64,000 nucleotides of DNA from Floridanema evergladense. GTDB taxonomy: Bacteria; Cyanobacteriota; Cyanobacteriia; Cyanobacteriales; Aerosakkonemataceae. The notes below the pieces were generated by a model. That model was not told the DNA's origin. It saw nothing but the letters and a program-made list of their open reading frames with translations, and searched no databases. Positions 53,406-64,000 of this stretch are shown piece by piece. The stretch lies in assembly GCF_041929205.1 (NCBI RefSeq), contig NZ_JBHFNT010000241.1; one strand, written 5' to 3'. Numbering within the stretch: the first letter of the stretch is position 1; every line of letters begins with the position of its first letter. The translations under genes were made by a program, and so were the position numbers.

Positions 53406-53627
53406 CCAAAAAAAATAGCGAAAAAAAGCGGAAAAAGACTTGTCTAAGTAAAAAAGAAAATGATAGACTAGCTCGAGTGAGTCTGCGATGAAGTTAGCAC
53501 CTCCATTGGTGAAGCACCAAAGAGAATGCTGGCGACATCAGCCAGTGAGAACCTAGAAAACTGCATAGATGAAGAGAAATAGGAAACATTGTAGCAGGTA
53601 GATAATTACCAATAGTTTGTGTTACAA

Positions 53628-56508
<2,881 letters not shown>

Positions 56509-56595
56509 CCTACACATACTTGGTATTTCTACTACTTGTTTCGGATTTTTCTTTTCTCTATGCAGTCTTCTGGGTTTTGCCCAACAGACAAGTTT

Positions 56596-56714
56596 TCCTG
56601 GTGCTGTGGGCGCAATGGAACCACACCGACTCCTTCCCGAACTCGGTGGTGAAACGTTGCTACGGCGAAGATACTTGGCGGGTTGCTGCCTGGGACAATA
56701 GCAAGGTGCCAGGG
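56596..56714 (+). rRNA. rrf: 5S ribosomal RNA
   Basis: About 119 nt. It begins TCCTGGTGCTGTGGGCG, has the conserved loop CCGAACTCGGTGGTGAAAC, and ends GGTGCCAGGG, which pairs with the 5' end. It follows 23S by 87 bp and is last in the operon. Confidence 0.96.
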
Positions 56715-56734
56715 TTTTCTTCGATAACCAAATA

Positions 56735-56770
56735 CAAAAGCCTCCTTTCCCTTGAGAAAGGGGGCTTTTG
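56735..56770 (+). terminator. Terminator of the rRNA operon
   Basis: AAAAGCC...CTTTC pairs with GAAAG...GGCTTTT over a CCTTGA loop; the T-run ends at TTTTGG. It lies 20 bp after 5S and serves both the rRNA operon and, on the other strand, the glycosyltransferase gene. Confidence 0.85.
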
Positions 56771-56784
56771 GTGTTGAAATAAAT

Positions 56785-58278
56785 TTATTTTAGCTGGTAA
56801 AGATAGGTTAGCGATCCTGGCTTGCTGAAATAATCAAGTTTTTGTCCAATACGATCGAGGCTAGACTTAACTATAACTTCCCTGGCTCTCTTTAATCCAG
56901 AAACTACAAACCAAACTCGCTGTTTATTTTGTAGTTGTGGTGTTGTACGTTTAATTTCTTCCCAAGTTTGCTCAGAGAATGTTTCTGGGTTAAAAAAATC
57001 GTCATAAGGAAGAATATAATACATAGAGTTTGAATAGCCATATTTTGCTGCATAATATTGAAATTGATCTGGCGATCCTCCTGCAAGAAAGATAGCATCA
57101 TCAGGTTTTTGATTAGTTTTTATATATTCAATTATGGGTCTAATTTCGTGTCTAGTTTCGGGATGAAAAAAGTATACGCTTGATTGGATTAGGGGAGGAA
57201 AGATTAATAAAGTAGCAATTATTAATCCGGCAATCTTTATCCTTTTTTTGGGCTTGGTAAAATGGGAAAAGAAGAATGCTGTTCCTTCAGCAATAATTAA
57301 GATGAAAAAAGGAGTTAGAAATAAAATTAAGCGAGAACGAAAAGGATATTTATGAAGATACGCAGCTACTAAAGTTACAAGTAATGGAGACATTAAAATT
57401 AAGAATGTCTGTTTCTTTTTTCTTAAGAAAATGATGGTGCCGATGATAAATACGACAATAGCAACTTCATCCATAATCTTAAATCCTAACGGCTGATTGA
57501 AGAACCTTATAAATGAATGTATTAGCCAAATAAAATCAAATATAGATTGGGGATATTCAGGTTTCCAAGCGTTATGCAAATTTTGATTTTTCGCTACATT
57601 TGTCAAGGTTATAAAATACAAAAAAATAAAACCAATAATCCAAATAAGATAGAGTGGTAAACGGTTAATTAAAATTTCTTTTTTTCTAAGTGCAGGAGTT
57701 AATATAAAACTGACAATCTCAATTCCTGCTAAGACAAAAATAGCTGGATGAGATAGCCAAAATGCTACTATTCCCAAACTACTAATTAAAATAATTTTGC
57801 TTGTTTCTAAAGTTTTATTTTGTAGGGGTATCAGAAGCAAAGAAATCAATAGTGCTACCATGATATCGCTAGAATATTGCTTAACTTCAGTAGCATAATA
57901 AAGTGGTTCTTTGAGGGAAGCCAATAAAATTAATGCGATCGGTATAGCAATGACAGATACAGTCTTTTTTGCTAATTCGTAGAGAGCAAATAAAGAAATA
58001 ATTCCGGCGATCAATGGAAAGAAACGAAGAGCATATTCATTGTTTCCAAATAGTTGAACTGCTAACTTTTCAATCCAAAGAAATCCAGGGGGCGCGGCTT
58101 GATTATAATCTAAGGGTTGAAGTAGTTCTAGATAAGAGCGATCGACAATATTTAACGCTATACTTGCTTCATCACCCCATAAAGAACGATTGCTCAAGTA
58201 TTGAGAAAAGCGAATCGTAATACCGAATAAAATAGCAAACAGAGCCAAATAGTTAACGAATTTAGGTTTTAATAACAT
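56785..58278 (-). CDS. Membrane glycosyltransferase, family 39 (PMT/ArnT-like)
   Basis: A 497-residue integral membrane protein with about ten helices. The first periplasmic loop has the acidic pair in SLWGDEASIALNIVD, expected of GT-C transferases that use polyprenyl-phosphate sugars. The Glu in LEPLYYATEVKQYSSD is also typical. The C-terminal soluble part (AIFLAGGSPDQFQYYAAKYG) would face the periplasm. Acceptor and sugar are unknown; glycosylation of lipid or surface polymer is likely. The start is ATG 58278, preceded by AAGGTG; a GTG at 58287 is also in frame. Confidence 0.85.
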   Translation of the reverse strand: MLLKPKFVNYLALFAILFGITIRFSQYLSNRSLWGDEASIALNIVDRSYLELLQPLDYNQAAPPGFLWIEKLAVQLFGNNEYALRFFPLIAGIISLFALYELAKKTVSVIAIPIALILLASLKEPLYYATEVKQYSSDIMVALLISLLLIPLQNKTLETSKIILISSLGIVAFWLSHPAIFVLAGIEIVSFILTPALRKKEILINRLPLYLIWIIGFIFLYFITLTNVAKNQNLHNAWKPEYPQSIFDFIWLIHSFIRFFNQPLGFKIMDEVAIVVFIIGTIIFLRKKKQTFLILMSPLLVTLVAAYLHKYPFRSRLILFLTPFFILIIAEGTAFFFSHFTKPKKRIKIAGLIIATLLIFPPLIQSSVYFFHPETRHEIRPIIEYIKTNQKPDDAIFLAGGSPDQFQYYAAKYGYSNSMYYILPYDDFFNPETFSEQTWEEIKRTTPQLQNKQRVWFVVSGLKRAREVIVKSSLDRIGQKLDYFSKPGSLTYLYQLK

Positions 58279-58413
58279 TGATGACACCTTGGGAGTTGCT
58301 ATATCAGTTAATATTATGGATGACGATCGTCATAAACTCAATAAGTATCTGGGTAGTTAAGAAAGAAAGGTAGTTTTAGAGAACTGCATTTGAACAATTG
58401 AGGAAATAGTGTT

Positions 58414-61400
58414 ATGTCAAACGAAAATATTACTGGAGGTTGGCAGTTTTGGATCGATCGCGGTGGCACTTTTACCGATATAGTAGCTCGTAGTCCAGAG
58501 GGTGAAATTATCACTCACAAATTACTTTCGGAAAATCCAGAACACTATGCTGATGCAGCAATTCAGGGAATTCGAGAGATTTTAGGAATTGAGAATGAGC
58601 AACCTATTCCGGCAACAGAAATTGCTGTGGTTAAGATGGGAACGACTGTGGCGACAAATGCGTTGTTGGAGAGAAAAGGCGATCGCACCATCCTCTTAAT
58701 TACTAAAGGTTTCCGCGATGCTTTGCGAATCGGTTATCAAAATCGTCCCCAAATTTTTGCCCGTCAAATTGTACTTCCTGAAATGCTTTATGAGCGAGTT
58801 ATTGAAGTAGCAGAACGCTACACGGCACAGGGAGAAGAACTGTTACCTGTGCAAATTAATGAGGAATTAATTGAGTCATTACAAACAGCATACAATGATG
58901 GGATTCGAGGTTGTGCGATCGCTTTTTTACACGGATACCGCTACCCCAAACATGAACAAGAAATCGCTAATTTAGCTCAACAAATCGGCTTTACTCAAAT
59001 TTCAATTTCTCACCAAATTAGCCCATTAATGAAATTAGTTAGTCGAGGCGATACTACAGTTGTTGATGCTTACCTTTCTCCTATTTTACGCAGGTATGTC
59101 GATCGCGTCGCCGCAGAGTTGCAGGCAGGGGAGATGGGGGGACAAGGGGACAAGGGGAATCTGGATAGTTCTTCCTCCCAGTCCCCAGTTCCCAAATTGA
59201 TGTTCATGCAGTCGAATGGTGGACTTACTGATGCGCGAATGTTTCAGGGGAAGGATAGCATTTTGTCGGGGCCTGCTGGGGGGATTGTGGGTGCGGTCAA
59301 AACTAGCTCTATGGCTGGATTTGATAAAATTATTGGTTTTGATATGGGTGGCACTTCTACGGATGTTTCTCACTTTAACGGGGAATACGAACGCACATAT
59401 CAAACTGAGGTTGCCGGGGTAAGATTGCGTGCGCCGATGATGTCGATTCACACCGTTGCGGCTGGGGGCGGCTCAATTTTAGCATTCGATGGTTCCCGTT
59501 ATCGCGTAGGCCCGGAGTCTGCGGGAGCTTACCCTGGCCCTGCTTGCTATCGTCGGGGGGGGCCTTTAACCGTGACTGATTGTAATGTGATGGTGGGTAA
59601 ACTGCAAGCTGAATTTTTTCCGGCTGTGTTTGGTGTAGAAGGAAATTTGCCTTTAGATGTGGAGATTGTCGGTCAAAATTTTGCTCAGTTAGCAACAGAA
59701 ATTAGCCAAAAAACTGGGAGTTTTAGTACTTCCGAACAGGTGGCAGCAGGATTTTTAGCGATCGCAATTGATAAGATGGCAACCGCGATTAAAAAGATTT
59801 CTGTGCAACGTGGTTATGATATTACAGAATACACGCTTTGTTGCTTTGGTGGTGCGGGAGGACAACACGCTTGTTTAATTGCGGAAGCTTTGGGGATGAA
59901 GCAAATTTTTATTCATCCTTATGCGGGAGTTTTGTCTGCTTACGGAATTGGTTTGGCGGATTTGCGATCGATCAAAGAACAGGCTGTAGAATTACAATTA
60001 AATGATGACGCAATCCCCAAATTAAGGGAAATTTTAGACAGATTGAGTGCCGAAAGTCAAGGGGAAATTATTGCTCAAGGAGTCGATAATTCTTCCATTC
60101 AAGTTCTGTGCAAAACTCATCTTCGTTACGAAGGTACAGATTCAGCAATCATTGTGGATTTTGGCGATTTAGAAGTCATGCGCGAACAGTTTGAAGAGGA
60201 ATATCAACTGCGATATGGCTTTATTATGCCTGATAAAAACATGATTGTAGAAGCAGTTTCTGTGGAAGCGATCGGACAAACAACCACTCATCAAGAACCG
60301 ACTCTTTCAGCAGGTAGAACCGCACCTTTAGAACCTGTTGCCATAGTGCAAATTTACACTAAAGGTAATTGGCATAAAACTCCAGTTTATCGACGGGAAG
60401 ATTTAGTTCCGGGCGATCAAATTTCCGGCGCAGCTTTAATCATTGAACCAACAGGAACTAACGTAATTGAACCTGGATGGAACGCAGAATTAACCCCCCA
60501 AAATCACTTAATTCTCAGACAGCAAAAGGGCAGAGGAAATGATCGCTCGAAAATGGAAAATTTCCCAGTCCCCAGTCCCCAATCTCCAGTCCCCGATCCC
60601 ATTCTTCTGGAAATATTCAACAATTTATTTAGAGCTATTGCTGAAGAAATGGGAATTACTTTGCAAAACACAAGTTACTCGGTGAATATCAAAGAACGGT
60701 TGGATTTTTCTTGCGCTATTTTCGATCGCCAAGGTCAATTAGTCGCCAACGCTCCTCACATTCCCGTACACTTGGGTTCAATGAGTGAAAGTGTTCGCAG
60801 TCTCATCGAAGCTAAAGGTGATACTTTAAAACCGGGCGATGTTTACATCTCCAACAATCCCTACAACGGAGGCACTCATCTCCCAGATATCACAGCAATC
60901 ACTCCCGTATTTACGCAAAAATCCCCCAATCCCCTATTCTACGTTGCTTCTCGCGGACATCACGCCGATATTGGCGGAATTACTCCCGGTTCTATGCCTC
61001 CTCACAGTACATCAGTTGAAGAAGAAGGTGTATTAATCGACAATTTCTTATTAGTTGATGGTGAGCATTTTCGAGAAAAAGAATTACTAGAACTGCTGAC
61101 ATTTGGCAGTTATCCAGTCCGTAATTACCAACAAAATATTGCCGATTTACAGGCACAAATTGCGGCTAATGAACGGGGGGCAAAAGAATTGCTTCGCATG
61201 GTGAATCGTTATGATTTAGAAACTGTGCAAGCTTATATGCAGCACGTTCAAAATAATGCTGAGGAATCTGTAAGACGAGCGATCGATGTTTTAAATGATG
61301 GCAGTTTCACATATCGAATGGATGATGGTTGTGAGATTGTGGTTCAGGTTTCTATTGATCGTGAAAAGCGATCGGCTAAAATAGACTTTACCGGAACTTC

Positions 61401-62124
61401 CTCGCAACAATCAAGCAACTTAAATGCACCATTAGCAATTTGTAAAGCTGCGGTTCTTTATGTTTTCCGCACCTTAGTTGAAGATGACATTCCTTTAAAT
61501 GCTGGATGTCTTAAACCTTTGGAAATTGTTGTTCCTGAAGGTTGTATGTTAAATCCTCATTATCCTGCCGCAGTTGTAGCAGGTAATGTGGAGACTTCAC
61601 AAGCGATCGCAAATGCCCTTTATGGTGCTTTAGGTGTGATGGCAGCTTCTCAAGGAACAATGAACAATTTTACTTTTGGTAATCAGCAATATCAATATTA
61701 TGAAACAATTTGTGGAGGTTCCGGTGCAGGAATTGATTTTAATGGAACTGATGCTGTACAAACTCAAATGACTAACTCGCGTCTCACCGATCCAGAAGTT
61801 TTAGAGTGGCGTTTTCCGGTTCTAGTAGAAGAGTTTTCTATTCGTAATAACAGTGGAGGAAAAGGAAGATTTCATGGCGGAAATGGTGTGATTCGTCGCA
61901 TTCGTTTCCGGGAAAAAATGACTGCTGCTATATTATCAGGTCATCGAAAAATCCCGCCTTTTGGGTTAGAAGGTGGGGAATCAGGTGCAGTCGGGCGCAA
62001 TTATGTTGAGCGCGATCGAGGTAACATTGAATCGTTAGAAAGTAAAGCCGAAATTCTCATTCATCCCGGTGATATTTTTACAATTGAAACACCTGGAGGT
62101 GGGGGATTTGGTCAAGTTACCTGA
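58414..62124 (+). CDS. 5-oxoprolinase / hydantoinase A-B fusion protein
   Basis: A 1236-residue protein with the full-length OplAH layout: N-terminal actin-like HydA domain (WFQFWIDRGGTFTDI-like start FWIDRGGTFTDIVARS; VKMGTTVATNALLERKG; GFDMGGTSTDVSHF) followed by HydB (SVNIKERLDFSCAIFD; SNNPYNGGTHLPDITAI; GHHADIGGITPGSMPP). It would cleave 5-oxoproline to glutamate with ATP (a glutathione-cycle step) or a related hydantoin. Residues about 230-255 and about 700-730 are low-complexity and encoded by GGGGAGAT- and CCCAGTC-type tandem DNA, apparently inserted in frame. It begins at ATG 58414, divergent from the glycosyltransferase. Confidence 0.92.
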   Translation: MSNENITGGWQFWIDRGGTFTDIVARSPEGEIITHKLLSENPEHYADAAIQGIREILGIENEQPIPATEIAVVKMGTTVATNALLERKGDRTILLITKGFRDALRIGYQNRPQIFARQIVLPEMLYERVIEVAERYTAQGEELLPVQINEELIESLQTAYNDGIRGCAIAFLHGYRYPKHEQEIANLAQQIGFTQISISHQISPLMKLVSRGDTTVVDAYLSPILRRYVDRVAAELQAGEMGGQGDKGNLDSSSSQSPVPKLMFMQSNGGLTDARMFQGKDSILSGPAGGIVGAVKTSSMAGFDKIIGFDMGGTSTDVSHFNGEYERTYQTEVAGVRLRAPMMSIHTVAAGGGSILAFDGSRYRVGPESAGAYPGPACYRRGGPLTVTDCNVMVGKLQAEFFPAVFGVEGNLPLDVEIVGQNFAQLATEISQKTGSFSTSEQVAAGFLAIAIDKMATAIKKISVQRGYDITEYTLCCFGGAGGQHACLIAEALGMKQIFIHPYAGVLSAYGIGLADLRSIKEQAVELQLNDDAIPKLREILDRLSAESQGEIIAQGVDNSSIQVLCKTHLRYEGTDSAIIVDFGDLEVMREQFEEEYQLRYGFIMPDKNMIVEAVSVEAIGQTTTHQEPTLSAGRTAPLEPVAIVQIYTKGNWHKTPVYRREDLVPGDQISGAALIIEPTGTNVIEPGWNAELTPQNHLILRQQKGRGNDRSKMENFPVPSPQSPVPDPILLEIFNNLFRAIAEEMGITLQNTSYSVNIKERLDFSCAIFDRQGQLVANAPHIPVHLGSMSESVRSLIEAKGDTLKPGDVYISNNPYNGGTHLPDITAITPVFTQKSPNPLFYVASRGHHADIGGITPGSMPPHSTSVEEEGVLIDNFLLVDGEHFREKELLELLTFGSYPVRNYQQNIADLQAQIAANERGAKELLRMVNRYDLETVQAYMQHVQNNAEESVRRAIDVLNDGSFTYRMDDGCEIVVQVSIDREKRSAKIDFTGTSSQQSSNLNAPLAICKAAVLYVFRTLVEDDIPLNAGCLKPLEIVVPEGCMLNPHYPAAVVAGNVETSQAIANALYGALGVMAASQGTMNNFTFGNQQYQYYETICGGSGAGIDFNGTDAVQTQMTNSRLTDPEVLEWRFPVLVEEFSIRNNSGGKGRFHGGNGVIRRIRFREKMTAAILSGHRKIPPFGLEGGESGAVGRNYVERDRGNIESLESKAEILIHPGDIFTIETPGGGGFGQVT

Positions 62125-62130
62125 ACAGAG

Positions 62131-62182
62131 TACGTTGTTGCGCTTCAGCGCTACTAATATAGCGCTAAAGCGCAACAACGTA
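62131..62182. repeat. Inverted repeat TACGTTGTTGCGCTTCAGCG / ...
   Basis: Two 22-bp arms (62131-62152 and 62161-62182) with one mismatch, separated by ACTAATAT. It is the longer form of the palindrome at 31538-31561. It sits between the convergent oxoprolinase and channel genes and may terminate both. Confidence 0.85.
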
Positions 62183-62190
62183 CCTATCAA

Positions 62191-63639
62191 TTATTGTTGT
62201 TTTACTACTTGAATTGCCCTTCTACGAATTTCGAGAATTTGACCAATTTCACGGGCAAAACTGGGTTGACGTTCTATCATTTGGTTGACGATATTTGCAG
62301 AAATAATCATTACTTCCAAATCGTTGACAGCTGTTACCGAAACGGCGCTTGGTTCACCGGAAAAAAGTGCCATTTCTCCAAAAAATTCTCCGGCTTTTAG
62401 GGGTAGAACTTCATGTTCTGTTCCCCATTCATCTGTTGTGGTTAATAATGCTTGTCCTGAAATAATGATATATAAATCGTTGACTGGATAGCCTTGTTGA
62501 ACTACTTTTTCTCCGGCTCCAAAGTGGTGTAATACTATTCCTTGAGAGAGGTTATCTAGGTTTGCTTGTTCTTTGTTGAGGGGAACAAAGGCGGGGATAG
62601 ATTGCAGACTTTCAGCGAATTTTTTACTGCCTTGCGATCGCGAAGTTGGCCCGTGAAAATGATATAAAGTCCGAATAGGAAAGGGAATGGTGAGATTGCT
62701 TCTTTGTGCTGCGTACCAGATTCTCGTCATAAAGCGATCGCGAATTTCCTCCAACTCGCTATAATTTTCAATAAAAAATTTGACTTCATAAGTTACACTC
62801 GAATCGTCGTAAGAAACAGTAAAAATTTGCGGTTCTGGATCGGAAAGAATTCCTTGGGTTGATAATGCTGTGCTTTGCAAAACTTGCTTGGCTAAATTAG
62901 GCGGATCGCTATATGAAAACCCAATTTTTATACGTTGTGCATGAATACACAAAGGTTGGCTAAAATTACGAATTGTTTCTCCGCTAATCGCTTTATGGGG
63001 AATTACAATCATTTCGCGATCGAATGTTTGTAACCGCACTGCCCGCCAGTTAATATCAATAACTTGCCCAACAATATCCCCAACTTTTAACCAATCTCCC
63101 ACAGAAAATGGACGTTCAAATAATAGCGCAATGCCTGACATAACGCTACCCAAAGTATCTTGCAATGCTAAACCAATGACGATCGAACTTACACCCAAAG
63201 CTGTAACTAAACCTGCCAAATCTGCATTCCAAACGCTTGCTAGGACGATCGCAGTTCCCAACAATATTAACAATAACCGTGAAAGATCGACCAATAATTT
63301 AGGAAATCTTGCCCGCCAAGTATTAGCTTCTGCTTGTTCAAATAATATAACATTCAGCAAAGAAAGTGCAGCATGAATCACACAAATCCATAGCAAAGTT
63401 TGCACTGCTTTAATTAAATTGCCGTTAGGATTCAGCTTGAGAATTTGCTGCATGAACAACATGAAAACCAAAACGGGTAATACCAAATTTCGCACAACTA
63501 ACAAAGTAGCTGCGAGGGGTTTACCGCGCCGCTTTAGTCGATGGATTACTTCGCCCAGAATAATTATTAAGAAGGGGAAGCCAACTACAAGTGCGATCGA
63601 CCAAATTAATAAAATACTTTCAATTGTTGTATTATTCAT
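62191..63639 (-). CDS. MscS-type channel with C-terminal cyclic-nucleotide-binding domain
   Basis: A 482-residue protein. Four to five membrane helices occupy residues 1-165, ending in the MscS pore helix (LVTALGVSSIVIGLALQDTLG). The MscS beta domain follows (LFERPFSVGDWLKVGDIVGQ ... FDREMIVIPHKAISG). Residues about 360-475 are a cyclic-nucleotide-binding domain (FGAGEKVVQQGYPVNDLYII ... GEFFGEMALFSGEPSAVSVT). The channel is probably tuned by cAMP or cGMP. The upstream gene on the same strand encodes a nucleotide cyclase. Start ATG 63639; an upstream GTG at 63651 is in frame. Confidence 0.93.
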   Translation of the reverse strand: MNNTTIESILLIWSIALVVGFPFLIIILGEVIHRLKRRGKPLAATLLVVRNLVLPVLVFMLFMQQILKLNPNGNLIKAVQTLLWICVIHAALSLLNVILFEQAEANTWRARFPKLLVDLSRLLLILLGTAIVLASVWNADLAGLVTALGVSSIVIGLALQDTLGSVMSGIALLFERPFSVGDWLKVGDIVGQVIDINWRAVRLQTFDREMIVIPHKAISGETIRNFSQPLCIHAQRIKIGFSYSDPPNLAKQVLQSTALSTQGILSDPEPQIFTVSYDDSSVTYEVKFFIENYSELEEIRDRFMTRIWYAAQRSNLTIPFPIRTLYHFHGPTSRSQGSKKFAESLQSIPAFVPLNKEQANLDNLSQGIVLHHFGAGEKVVQQGYPVNDLYIIISGQALLTTTDEWGTEHEVLPLKAGEFFGEMALFSGEPSAVSVTAVNDLEVMIISANIVNQMIERQPSFAREIGQILEIRRRAIQVVKQQ

Positions 63640-63694
63640 TGCATTGTTCACAAATTTAAATGTCTCAAAACTTTTCTTCTTCTTTCTTCGTGTT

Positions 63695-63749
63695 CTTCGT
63701 GTCTTCGTGGTTCAAAAAAATTTTTATTTTAAACCACGAAGACGCGAAG
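63695..63749. repeat. Inverted repeat of the CTTCGTGTCTTCGTGGTT type
   Basis: Arms 63695-63712 and 63732-63749 match at 17 of 18 positions, around an A/T-rich loop. It lies between the cyclase and the channel gene and may act as a terminator after the cyclase or be a passive repeat; diverged single arms of related sequence occur near 33365 and 16000. Confidence 0.7.
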
Positions 63750-63788
63750 GAAAGAAAAAGAGAAAGAGAGTAGTATATTTTTAACTCG

Positions 63789-64000
63789 TTAACTACTGCC
63801 AACTTCAACAGGTGAGAGCGTACTTTTTAATAGCCACGCATTCAATTTTGATTTACCATTTGTTTCCGTGTTAGTCATTTGTTCAAACTGATAAAGGTCT
63901 TGTAAACGACGATAAACTGTTTGAGAAACTAGAATTCCGCCTGGTGGACAAGCATCTTTCAGCGCAGCAGCAACATTAATTGTATCGCCCCAAACGTCGT
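63789..64000 (-). CDS. Class III adenylate/guanylate cyclase, C-terminal end (partial)
   Basis: The frame enters from beyond the window and ends with TAA at 63789. The visible 69 residues begin DVWGDTINVAAALKDACPPG and continue GILVSQTVYRRLQDLYQF. The motif DxWGxxVNxAxR, here DVWGDTINVAAAL, is the end of the class III cyclase catalytic domain; its usual final Arg (transition-state stabilising) reads Ala-Leu-Lys here, so activity is uncertain from this part. A polar tail follows (EQMTNTETNGKSKLN). It sits upstream of the cyclic-nucleotide-binding channel on the same strand. Confidence 0.85.
   Translation of the reverse strand, partial: DVWGDTINVAAALKDACPPGGILVSQTVYRRLQDLYQFEQMTNTETNGKSKLNAWLLKSTLSPVEVGSS

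Overview
This window is chromosomal DNA from a cyanobacterium. It carries photosystem II genes (psbEFLJ with rubA and ycf48), the NDH-1 genes ndhCKJ, a form IB Rubisco operon (rbcL-rbcX-rbcS) followed by a Rubisco activase with a small-subunit-like tail, a PII protein of cyanobacterial type and one complete rRNA operon with tRNA-Ile and tRNA-Ala in the spacer. The HIP1 octamer GCGATCGC is frequent. Short tandem heptamer and octamer repeats, palindromic repeats, Uma2 proteins and STAND ATPases suggest a filamentous, repeat-rich genome of the Oscillatoriales/Nostocales kind. The sequence alone does not fix the genus.

Layout. 1-6.5 kb: an octamer tandem repeat, two small conserved cyanobacterial proteins, a GH65 phosphorylase fused to beta-phosphoglucomutase, a dead Uma2 fragment and a large unknown protein. 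6.6-9.2 kb: a foldback element, then the leftward rubA-ycf48-psbE-psbF-psbL-psbJ cluster. 9.5-11.1 kb: ndhC-ndhK-ndhJ, ending in a clear terminator. 11.4-15.5 kb: a response regulator/histidine kinase hybrid, a phosphohexomutase, rdgB and glnB. 16-20.6 kb: a DUF3153 lipoprotein, a TPR protein, argB, aroK and a STAND ATPase. 21-26 kb: a methyltransferase, an aminotransferase, several small membrane proteins, an ABA4-like protein and purU. 26-35.4 kb: LapA-like protein, ubiX, rnr, an unknown protein with possible DNA-annealing features, clpP, a broken TnpB element, panB and a beta-propeller protein.

35.6-41.5 kb: rbcLXS, a gene remnant, a GNAT enzyme, an Rpn/DUF4351 protein with a tandem partial copy, and rca. 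41.8-47.2 kb is the most accessory-like stretch: two Uma2 nucleases, an antitoxin-like orphan, a PemK/MazF toxin-antitoxin pair bracketed by two copies of a 148-bp direct repeat, a secreted protein with a lectin-like end, and a second STAND ATPase. 47.3-51.3 kb: tRNA-Ser, a ComEC protein with a degenerate C-terminal domain, a DUF4079 membrane protein and glyQ. 51.6-56.8 kb: the 16S-Ile-Ala-23S-5S operon and terminator. 56.8-64 kb: a membrane glycosyltransferase, a full-length 5-oxoprolinase-type protein, a mechanosensitive channel with a cyclic-nucleotide-binding domain, and the C-terminal end of a class III nucleotide cyclase cut by the window edge.

Functional links: photosystem II assembly genes travel together. 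The Rubisco subunits, the RbcX chaperone and Rca lie within 6 kb. PII and its enzyme target NAGK (argB) lie 2.1 kb apart. The cyclase and the cyclic-nucleotide-binding channel are neighbours on one strand. I did not find a CRISPR array or a complete defence system, and nothing here is demonstrably an unprecedented system. The best leads are the two sensor-less STAND ATPases, the repeat-flanked toxin-antitoxin pair, the internally deleted TnpB that keeps both end hairpins, the tandem-repeat sequence inside coding genes, and the unknown protein at 30.7 kb.
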